This document shows, piece by piece, positions 14,045 through 23,156 of a DNA stretch of 64,000 nt. The notes below the pieces were generated by a model. The model had not been told where the DNA came from and made no database searches. It saw nothing but the letters and a program-made list of their open reading frames with translations. Position numbers and translations under genes: made by a program. This DNA is from Treponema sp. (GTDB lineage Bacteria; Spirochaetota; Spirochaetia; Treponematales; Treponemataceae): the NCBI GenBank assembly GCA_016294105.1, contig JAEDCN010000003.1:1-64000 (forward strand), in the 5' to 3' direction. Within the stretch, counting starts at the first letter, position 1, and every line of letters starts with the position of its first letter.

Positions 14045-16099
14045 ATGCTTATACTGACAGAGAAGCCATCTGTGGCTCAAGCATTCGCAGATGCTTTAGG
14101 TGGATTTCAAAAATCAAAGGAAAATGGTTGGCTTTACCGAGGAGATGCAGACTGCATCGTGGCCGCCCATGGCCACCTTTTGGAGCTTTTCATGCCGGAG
14201 GATTACAATCCCAACCTTAAAAAATGGACATTGGACACACTCCCCATCATCCCCAATCAGATGAGATACAAGCCCATTCCTGACCCTAAAACCAACTCCC
14301 TGAAAATCATCGGACAAGCCTTGAAAACCTTTGGACATGATAATTTTATCCTGGCAACAGATGCGGAGCGGGAGGGAGAACTGATAGGATACTTGATTCT
14401 CAAGCACCTGGGATTTACTGGCTGGAATACTGCTCGACGATTTTGGGTGTCAGAAGCCCTCACTCCAGAAGTGGTAAAAAAAGGTTTGGCAGCTGCAAAG
14501 CCTTTGCTCCAGTACAAGACATATCGGGATGCTGGCCTTGCTCGTTCCCAGGCAGATTGGCTGGTAGGCATGAATTTTTCCCGATTGCTCTCCATTTCTA
14601 CAGGAACACTTTTGAGCTTCGGAAGGGTTCAGACTGCAGTACTGGGAGCAATTTATGCTAGAGATATGGGTATTAAAAATTTCAAGCCAACTCCATACCA
14701 GCAGCTTTTGGTAACCGTAGATAAAAACGGCCACCCCTTTACAATGCTGTTTGAAAAGGACGGACAAAACAGATTTGAGCCAAAGAATCCTATTCTAGCA
14801 AAAGCTACCACCATCCTTTCATCTGGAAGGGTACTTGTCCAAGATGTATCCCGTCAGCAAAAAAGCCTCCAGCCTCCACAGCTTTTGAACATCACAGGAC
14901 TGCAAAAAATCTGTTCTCAAAAATATTCCCTCTCTCCTGCAGAAACCCTAGAACTAGCTCAGAGCCTTTACGAAAAACATAAGTGCCTGTCATACCCACG
15001 CACTCCATCCATAGTTCTGGGAGACGAAAACGTAGACTTGTTCAAAACCAAATACGAGCTTCTATCTCCCTTGTATCCAGAATTATCAGCTGGTTGTTTG
15101 CCAGAATCTATCAGTCAATCAAACAAAAGAATCTTTAACTCATCAAAGCTCAAAGATCACCATGCCCTCATACCTTTGGCTCCACTACCAGAAACTGCAT
15201 CAAAAAAAGAGAGCCTTGTGTACGAAGTTGTCTTGGAAAGATTCTTCACCTCCATCAAGTCCCCACATGTGTATGAATCTGTCAGTATCACCGCCTCTAA
15301 AGATTCCTTTCAGCTGAAAGCCGCAGGCAAAATTATTCTACAAAATGGCTGGAAAGGCACACAATCTGACGAAGAAGAAAATCCTGAACAAGAGTTACCA
15401 CCTTTGAAAAAAGGAGACAGTCTTGCAATTCGCAAAGCAGAGATTCTGGACAAACAAACCCAGCCGAAAAAACATTTCACCGAAGCTTCAATCCTCGCCC
15501 TCATGGAAAATCCACGGAATGAGGATGAGACCTCCGGAAAGCTTGTTGGACTTGGAACACCTGCAACTCGAGCCGACATCTTAGAAAAGCTCCTCAAGCG
15601 AGAATACATCACCGTAGATAAAAAAAATTTGCTCATTAGTGACAAGGGAATCTTCCTGATGCAAACAATCCTTCAAGTTCCTGAACTTGCACAACTTGTT
15701 ACCATTCAGACCACCACAGCCTGGGAGGAACAGCTTGAATCCACTCCAGAGCTTTTCCTTGAGTCAATGAAAAATATGCTCACTACAAAACTACCTTCCA
15801 TGAAGGTGGAGAAAAAATGGGAAAAACCCAGCATTGGCAGCTGTCCTCTTTGTAAAAACGGAAAGGTTGTGGCAGGAGAAAAAAACTGGTACTGCTCACG
15901 ATACAAGGACGGCTGTTCCTTCACCCTATGGAAAAACGTATCGGGAGCCAAGCTTTCAGACACTGATCTCCAGCAGCTGCTAGAAGGAAAAACCACCAGG
16001 CCAAAGAAAATGAAATCCAAGGCAGGTAAAGAGTTTTCTGCTAGGTTGAAATTGCTTCAAGATGGTAAGGTGGATTTTATCTTTGACAAAAAGAAATGA
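14045..16099 (+). CDS. topB: topoisomerase III (type IA), element-encoded
   Basis: This encodes 684 residues from the ATG at 14045, with AGGAG 6 bases upstream; a TTG 21 bases earlier is in frame but lacks a ribosome site. It relaxes or decatenates DNA through a covalent tyrosine. The Toprim domain starts LILTEKPSVAQAFADALG. The active-site segment is LSYPRTPS (near residue 320). A C-terminal zinc ribbon has CPLCKNGKVV and WYCSRYKDGCSF. Conjugative elements often carry TopB near the relaxase. The stop codon TGA (16097-16099) lies inside palindrome copy 6. Confidence 0.93.
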   Translation: MLILTEKPSVAQAFADALGGFQKSKENGWLYRGDADCIVAAHGHLLELFMPEDYNPNLKKWTLDTLPIIPNQMRYKPIPDPKTNSLKIIGQALKTFGHDNFILATDAEREGELIGYLILKHLGFTGWNTARRFWVSEALTPEVVKKGLAAAKPLLQYKTYRDAGLARSQADWLVGMNFSRLLSISTGTLLSFGRVQTAVLGAIYARDMGIKNFKPTPYQQLLVTVDKNGHPFTMLFEKDGQNRFEPKNPILAKATTILSSGRVLVQDVSRQQKSLQPPQLLNITGLQKICSQKYSLSPAETLELAQSLYEKHKCLSYPRTPSIVLGDENVDLFKTKYELLSPLYPELSAGCLPESISQSNKRIFNSSKLKDHHALIPLAPLPETASKKESLVYEVVLERFFTSIKSPHVYESVSITASKDSFQLKAAGKIILQNGWKGTQSDEEENPEQELPPLKKGDSLAIRKAEILDKQTQPKKHFTEASILALMENPRNEDETSGKLVGLGTPATRADILEKLLKREYITVDKKNLLISDKGIFLMQTILQVPELAQLVTIQTTTAWEEQLESTPELFLESMKNMLTTKLPSMKVEKKWEKPSIGSCPLCKNGKVVAGEKNWYCSRYKDGCSFTLWKNVSGAKLSDTDLQQLLEGKTTRPKKMKSKAGKEFSARLKLLQDGKVDFIFDKKK

Positions 16100-16118
16100 G
16101 CGCCACGTGGCGCTAATT
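16095..16118. repeat. CACGTG-centred palindrome, copy 6, at the topB stop
   Basis: This is a perfect core whose left flank AAATGA supplies the topB stop codon. Immediately to its right is the ribosome site (AGGAGG) of the next gene, so it could also act as a hairpin in the mRNA between the two genes. Confidence 0.88.
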
Positions 16119-16135
16119 ATGTAGGAGGATGGTAA

Positions 16136-17188
16136 ATGAAGGCACTTAAAAAAAAACATGAAAAATATACAAGTGGATACGAAAGATGGACAGAATACAA
16201 TGAGTTTGAAAATGAAATCAACATGAAGTCTTCCACTGGATATTGGCAAAAAACAAAATATGATGAAAGGGGGTGTACAATACACCATTGTAATTCACTT
16301 GGATTCGACGAAAGCTCAAGCTATGACAAACAAGGAAATACACTCGTCGTAAAAAGAGGAAAACTGATAACAGAACAACACTTTTATGATGATCAAGGAA
16401 ATATGCTCAGATCAGAATATTTTAATGAGAGTAGTGGCAAGTTAGAGTACCGGTATAAGTACAAATATGATAATCGAGGAAACCAAATCTATTCCACAGA
16501 TTATAGCGGATATGAGACACATTGTGAGTACGATGAAAACAACCGTCCAATTCATTTTTGGGATAATGAAGGGGAAGAACTTTGGTATCACTATGATGAG
16601 AATGGATTTCTTTGCCATGAAATACATTGTGACGGAAGAGAATCTTGGTACAAACATGACAGTAATGGTCGAGAAACATACTCTAAGCTCTATGACGGCA
16701 AAGAAACATGGACTGAATATGATGATGAGCACAACCGTATAATCAAAAAAACGCAACTCGGTACGAAAACATTCATCCAAATTTATGAAAATTCAAAACA
16801 TACTTATTCCAAATATGAAGATGAATCATCATTCAAAGAAGAATGGTATGATTTTAATAAAAATGGAAAAATAGTTCACATCAAAGAGCATGAAGAATTA
16901 TTCGAGTGTGATAAGCAGGGCAACAGGCTGCATACCAAGTCAATTTTTGAAATTGAGAGATGGTGGAAGTATAACGAGCATGGAAAATTAATCTATTACA
17001 AGGACTCTTCAGGTGAGGAATATACCAATATATATGATGGAGAGGAACACAAAATTATACTTGAAAACAAGCAGGGTAACAGACAGATCGAAGAATATGA
17101 TGATGATTGGGATTTAATTTATAGAAAAGACTGGAATGGAAATGAGTGCTGGAAAGAGTATTATGACAAACAGAGGCAAAATGATTGA
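16136..17188 (+). CDS. YD-repeat-like cargo protein of unknown function
   Basis: This encodes 350 residues built from about 15 imperfect repeats of 18-22 residues, with patterns such as YDDQGNMLRSEYF, YDNRGNQIYSTDYSG and YDENGFLCHEIHCDGRESW. That resembles the YD/RHS beta-strand repeats and related MORN-like repeats. No signal peptide or membrane helix is seen, and there is no toxin-like C-terminal domain. AGGAGG precedes the ATG by 7 bases. It lies between topB and the integrase, bracketed by palindromes 6 and 7, and is AT-rich, so it looks like accessory cargo. Function unknown; a role in exclusion, defence or binding is only possible. Confidence 0.7.
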   Translation: MKALKKKHEKYTSGYERWTEYNEFENEINMKSSTGYWQKTKYDERGCTIHHCNSLGFDESSSYDKQGNTLVVKRGKLITEQHFYDDQGNMLRSEYFNESSGKLEYRYKYKYDNRGNQIYSTDYSGYETHCEYDENNRPIHFWDNEGEELWYHYDENGFLCHEIHCDGRESWYKHDSNGRETYSKLYDGKETWTEYDDEHNRIIKKTQLGTKTFIQIYENSKHTYSKYEDESSFKEEWYDFNKNGKIVHIKEHEELFECDKQGNRLHTKSIFEIERWWKYNEHGKLIYYKDSSGEEYTNIYDGEEHKIILENKQGNRQIEEYDDDWDLIYRKDWNGNECWKEYYDKQRQND

Positions 17189-17191
17189 AGA

Positions 17192-17215
17192 AATGAGCGC
17201 CACGTGGCGCTAATT
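17192..17215. repeat. CACGTG-centred palindrome, copy 7
   Basis: This is a perfect core directly after the stop of the repeat protein gene, sharing the AAGAAATGA left context with copy 6. Confidence 0.88.
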
Positions 17216-17258
17216 TCATCAAGTCAAGCCATTTCTATATAAAAGGGTATGTCAAATT

Positions 17259-18382
17259 TTATATTGTATCCATGAGTTTATTGGCCGCATCCAGTGCAGG
17301 TAGTACTGTTGTCACAGAATTTTCTAATTCAAAACGAGTATAATATTCTGTCATACCTTCAGAAGTATGACCTACTATACGTCGAACTAATTCAATAGGG
17401 GCAAACCTTCTCATCCTAGTAACATAGGTGTACCGAAGTGAATGAGGAATTATTTTTCTTTCAGAATTATTGATTCCTGTCTTTATGAGAGCTCGTTTGA
17501 AACAATCTTCTAAATATTCTTCCCGATAGGGTCTTCCATTTTTTTGAAACAGAAAATCTGTAGTTTGATAGTTTTTTTCAAAATAAGGTTCAAGGAGTTT
17601 TATAGCCATGTCTGGCAAAAGTGTACATCTCCATTTAGGATTTTTTTCAGATCCTGATTTTAAAAATGTGGTTTTTGAACAATTTTGTGTACAAAATCCA
17701 TCTAAAAGTAAAATTTGATTTTTTAAATCTATCTGATAAAATTGAATTGCTCTAGCTTCTCCAAGTCTCAGGCCACATAATAAACATAAAAACAATAAAA
17801 GATAAACATCATAAGAAGGAAAATTTTCTTCAACAAATAGTTGTTGTATCTCTTCTGTGGTTAAAATATCTGCTTTTTTGTAGTTATTTTGAAATCTTGG
17901 AATAACTGGTAAGATAACAGTAATTCCTTGCCAGTTTGCTTCTGCATAAACTTCTTTTAGGATTGTAATTATCCTATTTTTCCAGCTGGAAGATCTATCG
18001 ATCGAGATTAAAGACGAAATAATTTGTCTTACATTCAAATCAATGATAGAAATATCCCCCATAATTGTTGGATATAAATAATATATCTTCTACAATCTCT
18101 GAGAGTTTCTATTGAACTTTTTTTTCCAAATTTTTCTCTTCTGTCTACATGATCAGAACCAAGCAAAAACATTTCCCGTGTTATGTCATTAATTAAGAAA
18201 CTATTAACCTTTGGTAAAATCAATGGTAATGTTTTAATGTAAGCCTCAGCATCTGCTTTAATTACACAGTTAGGACAAACACGATTCTTTCTCTTACCAT
18301 TAGAATCATAATACCAATAATACCAATGTTTTACCTGTTTCCCACTCTTTAACGTAACAGTTTTTCTAAATAAATGATACAA
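17259..18382 (-). pseudogene. int: tyrosine integrase interrupted by a one-base frameshift
   Basis: Two overlapping frames make one phage-type integrase of about 375 residues. The N-terminal part (18382-18035) starts at a TTG with AAGGAG 6 bases upstream and carries the arm-binding region and the start of the core-binding region. The C-terminal part (18062-17259) carries a full catalytic set: R in GLRLGEARA, HSLRYTYVTR, and the VGHTSEGMTEYYTRF segment with H and Y. The frames join at a run of five G (18060-18056 on the complement); one more G would restore the gene. It could be inactive, phase-variable, frameshifted during translation, or a sequencing error. Confidence 0.85.
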
Positions 18383-18438
18383 AAAAAACTCCTTGTTAAC
18401 ATTTTGTTGTCATCGAGTTTTTTTTGACCAAAGCACAG

Positions 18439-18463
18439 ACTTGTAAATTATTATATTACAAGT
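18439..18463. promoter_or_regulatory. inverted repeat ACTTGTAA / TTACAAGT between integrase and tRNA
   Basis: Perfect 8-bp arms at 18439-18446 and 18456-18463 are separated by 9 bp. They lie between the integrase start and the tRNA 3' end, where integrase arm sites or an autoregulatory operator would be expected. The octamer ACTTGTAA also occurs in the relaxase upstream region (13872-13879), suggesting a shared regulator. Confidence 0.5.
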
Positions 18464-18472
18464 ATTTATATA

Positions 18473-18546
18473 CGGCCCATAGACGAATCGAACGTCCGAC
18501 CTGCTGCTTAGGAGGCAGCCGCTCTATCCTACTGAGCTAATGGACC
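18473..18546 (-). tRNA. tRNA-Arg (anticodon CCT)
   Basis: The 74-nt cloverleaf reads on the minus strand: acceptor GGTCCAT pairs with ATGGGCC (one T-G pair), D arm GCTC...GAGC, anticodon stem GCTGC/GCAGC with loop CTCCTAA (anticodon CCT), T loop TTCGATT, discriminator G. CCA is not encoded. The 3' end faces the conjugative element, whose integrase starts 91 bp away. The tRNA 3' end is therefore the likely attachment site; the matching repeat would lie beyond the left window edge. Confidence 0.93.
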
Positions 18547-18550
18547 AGTC

Positions 18551-18593
18551 GCTGGCCTTGGGCCAGCTCAGCAGTTTTGCAGGGCAAAACTGC
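18551..18593 (-). terminator. paired hairpins downstream of the membrane-protein gene
   Basis: GCAGTTTTGC (18571-18580) pairs with GCAAAACTGC (18584-18593), and GCTGGCC (18551-18557) with GGCCAGC (18561-18567). They lie between the stop of the upstream minus-strand gene and the tRNA. No strong T run follows on the minus strand, so termination is uncertain and they may instead insulate the tRNA transcript. Confidence 0.45.
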
Positions 18594-18612
18594 GAGTTTT
18601 CTTGTGAGGGAA

Positions 18613-19071
18613 TTAGCCTCGTTTTACAATCAGGATACCACCAAGCACCAACAGGTGGGCGGAGAAAACCTTCAGGAAGGAAAGAATGGAAGCAAAGCTA
18701 TCCAAGGCTCCCTTCAGTAGGCCGCCATTTCCCAGAATATCAATCAGAATAATGACTGCAATCCAGACAATCATGATAACAATCAGTGCAATGTCTGCCA
18801 AGACTCCCACTCCAATAAAGAAGCGAAGAATCAAGAAAACACCAGCCAAAATCTCACATACACCTACAGCTATGATAACAACATTGGCTACATCGCCCTT
18901 CAAGATGCTATACACTGCATTAGCTACTTCATTTCCACCAAAGCCAGCCTGAATCCGTCCCAAAAAGCCAGAATCAAGCTGCAATGTCAAAATACCACTA
19001 GCAATGAAAAAAAGACCCAGAGCAATCTGAATCAATATCACTCCAAATCCAGTAGAGCTTTTTGTTGCCAT
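18613..19071 (-). CDS. small integral membrane protein, unknown function
   Basis: This encodes 152 residues with four hydrophobic segments (about residues 8-30, 60-84, 90-115 and 130-150). The general build is like DoxX-type four-helix membrane proteins, but no defining motif is visible and I do not name a family. AAGGAG lies about 7 bases before the ATG. It stands alone between gatCAB and the tRNA. Confidence 0.7.
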   Translation of the reverse strand: MATKSSTGFGVILIQIALGLFFIASGILTLQLDSGFLGRIQAGFGGNEVANAVYSILKGDVANVVIIAVGVCEILAGVFLILRFFIGVGVLADIALIVIMIVWIAVIILIDILGNGGLLKGALDSFASILSFLKVFSAHLLVLGGILIVKRG

Positions 19072-19150
19072 ACAAACTCCTTCTTATCGATTCAGCAGAC
19101 GCAAAACCGATTTTTTATGATAACTTATTATCGGTTCTTTTTCAACAAAC

Positions 19151-20083
19151 CTAAAACTCAAAAGTAAAGGGATTTTTTTTCAGTTGAGAAAAATCACCTT
19201 CGTGGGCTCCCCACGGTATTATAGAAGGAACCCTATAATTAGGGGAAATCACAATGCCACAATCAAGACAGTGGTCAAAGAATTCCCGATATCGGGACTG
19301 GGGCACCTTGGGTAAAAGATAGGGACCACGACGATCCCAATATTTCTTTATCACAAAGTCAAACTTACACCAATCCTTTTCACTTCGATTGGGCATCTCT
19401 GCAATCAAATCGTAAATGGCTCTGGCTGTAGAAGCCATTACTGGTGGCAAAAGCACATCGGAGGGAGGAATATAACGTCCTTCCATTTCTGTAAAGGCCA
19501 CCAAATAATAGCTTTTTACCCATGGCAAGGGTGGAACCACCACAATAGCAGTCTGGGCCTTTTCATTGATTTCCATGACATGCTGGGGAATTTCCTGCCA
19601 AGATGAGAACCAGGCTTCATCCAACCAAGGACGCCAGCGGGGAACCCCTTTTTTAGCAAGCCAGCTATCCAGGGTCAAGTCATAGTTTTCTGTAAAGGGA
19701 GACTCGCTTGTATCCAGCAGGGGATGCTCCCCCAGGGGAATCTCCGTCCAGAAGTCAAAGTACTGGGCCAAGGCGGTCTGGGCAGAAAAGAGGCTGTTGA
19801 ACCAGCGCACCTGGTCGTATTCCGGCAGCAGGGCCTTCACCGCCCGCTTCAACTGGTGGCCATAGTCCGTGGAGAAGGTACCAGTAAGCCCCCGGCTCAT
19901 GATGTTCTTGAAGACGGTGGTGGCCTTGGAGTTTCCCCAGCCCAGGATGGCACGGCCCGCCTCCTGATACATGTCCACCACACGGCGGCCACTGCGGGTG
20001 TAGAGATAGCAGCCCCTCGCCCGCTGGACAGTACCGTACTTCTCCTCGAATTCAGCGCAATACCAGTATTGGGTGGTCTTCAT
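19151..20083 (-). CDS. aminotransferase-like protein, probably non-catalytic
   Basis: This encodes 310 residues. The N-terminus (ARGCYLYTRSGRRVVDMYQEAGRAILGWGN) resembles the start of class III PLP aminotransferases, but the protein is about 100 residues short and I see no Schiff-base lysine segment. It starts 4 bases after the gatB stop, so it is the last gene of the gatC-gatA-gatB operon. The first half is distinctly GC-rich and the second half, from about 19,640 leftward, AT-richer. Whether it serves tRNA-dependent amidation is unknown. Confidence 0.6.
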   Translation of the reverse strand: MKTTQYWYCAEFEEKYGTVQRARGCYLYTRSGRRVVDMYQEAGRAILGWGNSKATTVFKNIMSRGLTGTFSTDYGHQLKRAVKALLPEYDQVRWFNSLFSAQTALAQYFDFWTEIPLGEHPLLDTSESPFTENYDLTLDSWLAKKGVPRWRPWLDEAWFSSWQEIPQHVMEINEKAQTAIVVVPPLPWVKSYYLVAFTEMEGRYIPPSDVLLPPVMASTARAIYDLIAEMPNRSEKDWCKFDFVIKKYWDRRGPYLLPKVPQSRYREFFDHCLDCGIVISPNYRVPSIIPWGAHEGDFSQLKKNPFTFEF

Positions 20084-20086
20084 GGC

Positions 20087-21622
20087 TTATAGGGCGGAAA
20101 GCTTCTCTTTCACCAGGGCCGTGGCGGAGGCGGGATTCGCCTTACCAGCAGACTTCTTCATCACCTGACCAGTAAGCCAGCCCAATACATTTGTCTTTCC
20201 GTTCTTAAAGTCTTCCACAGCCTTGGGATTTTCTGCAATAACCTGCTCCACCAAGGACTCGATAACACTGGAATCGGAAACCTGCTCCATTCCCTTGGCC
20301 TTGATAATATCTGCTGGCATGGCTGCTGTCTCCAGCATTTCAGCAAAGACCTCCTTAGCCTGCTTTCCAGAAATCTTTCCTTCAAGAACTGCATCCACTA
20401 AGGAAGCAATGTGCTTGGGGTCAATTTTCAGCTGGGAAATAGTAAGCTCACGCTCGTTCAGAACTGCAAGCACTTCTGCCAAAATCCAGTTGGCAACCTT
20501 CTTGGGATCCTTGGACAGGGCTGCTGCTTCCTCGTACCATAGGGCAAGCTCACGGCTGGCAGTAAGAGTTTCTACGTCAAAGTCGCTGAGACCAAACTGG
20601 GCCTTGAATCGCTGGCGCTTTTGCTCAGGAAGCTCTCCCACCTTGTTTTGTGCAGATTGAATGCACTCCTCGGATACGCTGAAGGGCTTGATGTCAGGCT
20701 CCACCACAAAGCGGTAGTCCACAAAGGAGTTCTTTGTTCGCTGAATAACGGTTTCGCCCTTTGCCTCATCCCAGCCCATGGTGTTTTTGAAGCCAGGATT
20801 GAATTCCTGTCGGTTTGTCTCGAATTCATGGAGCTGACGCTTGATTTCGTAGGTACAGGCCTCACGAATGGCTCGGAAGGAGTTCAGGTTCTTGATTTCA
20901 GAAATAGGAGTCTGGTACTTCTTGCCATCTTCCCACACGGTCAAGTTGATGTTGGCATCGCAACGCATATTTCCTTCTTCCAGATTTCCCTTGGTAACGC
21001 CTACGTAGCGAAGAATTTCCTGTACGGTCTGCATAAAAAGAGCAGCTTCTTCTGGGGAGGAAATGTCTGGCTTGGTAACAATCTCAATAAGCGGTGTTCC
21101 ACATCGGTTGTAGTCAATATAGCTATGGCTTCCTTCCAAGTGAAGGCTCTTTCCTACGTCCTCCTCCAAGTGGATGCGTTCTACCCGCACCCGTCGGTAC
21201 TGGCCGTCAATGTCGCAGCTTTCGCCAATAAAGTTCAGGGGGCGATATTTTTCTCCACCAGGCTGCTGATCCTTGGGCAGGTGCTTGAAGGGCAGGTCTA
21301 CGTGGCCGTCGGCACAGAGGGGCACGTCGTACTGGGTAATCTGGTAGCCCTTGGCCAAGTCGGGATAAAAATAATGCTTGCGGTCAAACTTAGTAAAGCG
21401 GGCAATGTTGCAGTTCAGGGCAAGACCAGCCACTGCTCCTAGCTCCACATAGCCTTTGCTGACTCGAGGCATAGCCCCTGGCAAGCCAAGACACACGGGG
21501 CAGACACGGGTATCGGGCATACCACCGTAGCGGTTTTCACAGGCACAGAAGGCCTTTGTCTTTGTTAAAAGCTGGCAGTGGATCTCACATCCAATGACAA
21601 CCTCGTATCGTTCAACACTCAT
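20087..21622 (-). CDS. gatB: aspartyl/glutamyl-tRNA amidotransferase subunit B
   Basis: This encodes 511 residues from the ATG at 21622, which overlaps the gatA stop (ATGA) and has GGAGG upstream; an earlier in-frame ATG at 21637 lies within gatA. GatB binds misacylated tRNA and carries the kinase step of Glu-tRNA(Gln) or Asp-tRNA(Asn) amidation in GatCAB. Visible motifs are VIGCEIHCQLLTKTKAFC, YNRCGTPLIEIVTKPD and NMRCDANINLTVW, followed by the C-terminal GatB/YqeY domain ending GKANPASATALVKEKL. Confidence 0.96.
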   Translation of the reverse strand: MSVERYEVVIGCEIHCQLLTKTKAFCACENRYGGMPDTRVCPVCLGLPGAMPRVSKGYVELGAVAGLALNCNIARFTKFDRKHYFYPDLAKGYQITQYDVPLCADGHVDLPFKHLPKDQQPGGEKYRPLNFIGESCDIDGQYRRVRVERIHLEEDVGKSLHLEGSHSYIDYNRCGTPLIEIVTKPDISSPEEAALFMQTVQEILRYVGVTKGNLEEGNMRCDANINLTVWEDGKKYQTPISEIKNLNSFRAIREACTYEIKRQLHEFETNRQEFNPGFKNTMGWDEAKGETVIQRTKNSFVDYRFVVEPDIKPFSVSEECIQSAQNKVGELPEQKRQRFKAQFGLSDFDVETLTASRELALWYEEAAALSKDPKKVANWILAEVLAVLNERELTISQLKIDPKHIASLVDAVLEGKISGKQAKEVFAEMLETAAMPADIIKAKGMEQVSDSSVIESLVEQVIAENPKAVEDFKNGKTNVLGWLTGQVMKKSAGKANPASATALVKEKLSAL

Positions 21623-23154
21623 TTTCCACCTCCACAATCAGCCTTCACAGGAATACCACAGCCAGGATGATCATTTTCCCATGCTTGGGCAATTTGCAAA
21701 ATCCGTGTCTCGCTGAACATGGCTCCTGCAAACTGGATTCCAATGGGCATTCCATCTTTTGTAGCTCCAGCAGGAACGGAAAGTGAAGGAATGCGGGCTA
21801 GGTTCACAAAGGTGGTAAACAGGTCGCTGAGATACATTTCCAATGGATCGTCCACCTTTTGACCCAGCTTAAAGGCTGCGGTAGGACAGGTGGGACAGAG
21901 AATCAAGTCATAGTCTTTAAAAAGTTCCGCCATTTCACGCTGAATACGGGCACGAACAGTCATGCCCTTCTTGTAGCAGTCCCCAGAGAACTGCTCGGAA
22001 AGTACGTAGTTTCCAATAACAATACGACGGCGAACCTCAGGACCAAAGCCCTCGCTACGGGTCTGAACGTACAGCTCATCGAATCCTTGGCCGGGATCTC
22101 GGCGGCGACCATAGCGGATACCGTCAAAGCGGCTCAAATTGCTGGCTGCCTCGCTCAAGGCAATAACGTAGTAGCTGGCAATGGCTGCATCAAGGATGGG
22201 CAAATCAACTACGGTAATAGAAGCACCCTTTTCCTGGAACCAGTTGCGGGTAGCTTCAAAGACAGCTGCCACATCGGCATCCATTCCCTTTGCCTCCAAA
22301 AACTGGCGGGGAACGGCAATTTTAAGGGCAGCCAGCTGGCTTGCATCCATGGCACAAAGATTCTTTAGGGAATCAGCTTCTGGCAAGTCGGCACTGGTGT
22401 CGTCATACATATCCTGGCCGCTCATCACAGACAGGGGAAGTGCAATGTCAGCAGGAGTGTGCCCCAGCAAGCCCACCTGATCCAAGGAGGAACCGTAGGC
22501 CACTACACCCCAACGACTTAAGACGCCGTAGGTGGTTTTAAGACCATAAACACCGCAATAGCTTGCAGGAAGGCGAACTGAACCACCAGTTTCTGTTCCA
22601 AGGCCGAAAAGAGCTTGGTTGGCGGCTACTGCTGCAGTGGAACCACCAGAAGATCCACCAGAAACATACTGGCGGTTAATAGGATTGCGGGTGGCTCCGT
22701 AGGCAGAGTACTCGGTGGAAGAACCCATGGCGAATTCGTCCATATTACAGCGGCCCACAGGAATGGCACCAGCATCAAGAAGACGCTGGATAACGGTGGC
22801 ATTGTAGGGAGCCACGTAGCCTTCCAAAATCTTGCTGGCACAGGTGAGCTTGTGTCCCTTAACAGAAATATTGTCCTTTACCGCGAAGGGAACTCCCAAA
22901 AGAGGCTTTTCCTCCAGCAACTTTTTCAAGGCAGCCTCCCCCTCGGCAGCAGCCTTGGCACGAAGCTCGTCTGCTTCTTTTGCACGAAGGATGGCATCGT
23001 CGTAAATCTCAAGGAAGGCGTTGAGGGGCAGTTCAGATTGTGTATCAGCATGAAAGATGGCGGCAGTTTCTTCCACCAATTTTTCACTGGTGGTGGCTCC
23101 TGCTGCCAAGGCTGAACGGACCCCTTCTATAGTCTGCATATTAAACTGTGACAT
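21619..23154 (-). CDS. gatA: aspartyl/glutamyl-tRNA amidotransferase subunit A
   Basis: This encodes 511 residues. GatA is the glutaminase that releases ammonia for the amidation. The amidase signature is intact: GGSSGGSTAAVAANQALFGL with the Ser/cis-Ser residues, GTETGGSVRLPASYCG, and the upstream catalytic lysine in FAVKDNISVKGH. Its start is 2 bp after the gatC stop, and its stop overlaps gatB. Confidence 0.97.
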   Translation of the reverse strand: MSQFNMQTIEGVRSALAAGATTSEKLVEETAAIFHADTQSELPLNAFLEIYDDAILRAKEADELRAKAAAEGEAALKKLLEEKPLLGVPFAVKDNISVKGHKLTCASKILEGYVAPYNATVIQRLLDAGAIPVGRCNMDEFAMGSSTEYSAYGATRNPINRQYVSGGSSGGSTAAVAANQALFGLGTETGGSVRLPASYCGVYGLKTTYGVLSRWGVVAYGSSLDQVGLLGHTPADIALPLSVMSGQDMYDDTSADLPEADSLKNLCAMDASQLAALKIAVPRQFLEAKGMDADVAAVFEATRNWFQEKGASITVVDLPILDAAIASYYVIALSEAASNLSRFDGIRYGRRRDPGQGFDELYVQTRSEGFGPEVRRRIVIGNYVLSEQFSGDCYKKGMTVRARIQREMAELFKDYDLILCPTCPTAAFKLGQKVDDPLEMYLSDLFTTFVNLARIPSLSVPAGATKDGMPIGIQFAGAMFSETRILQIAQAWENDHPGCGIPVKADCGGGK

Positions 23155-23156
23155 GA

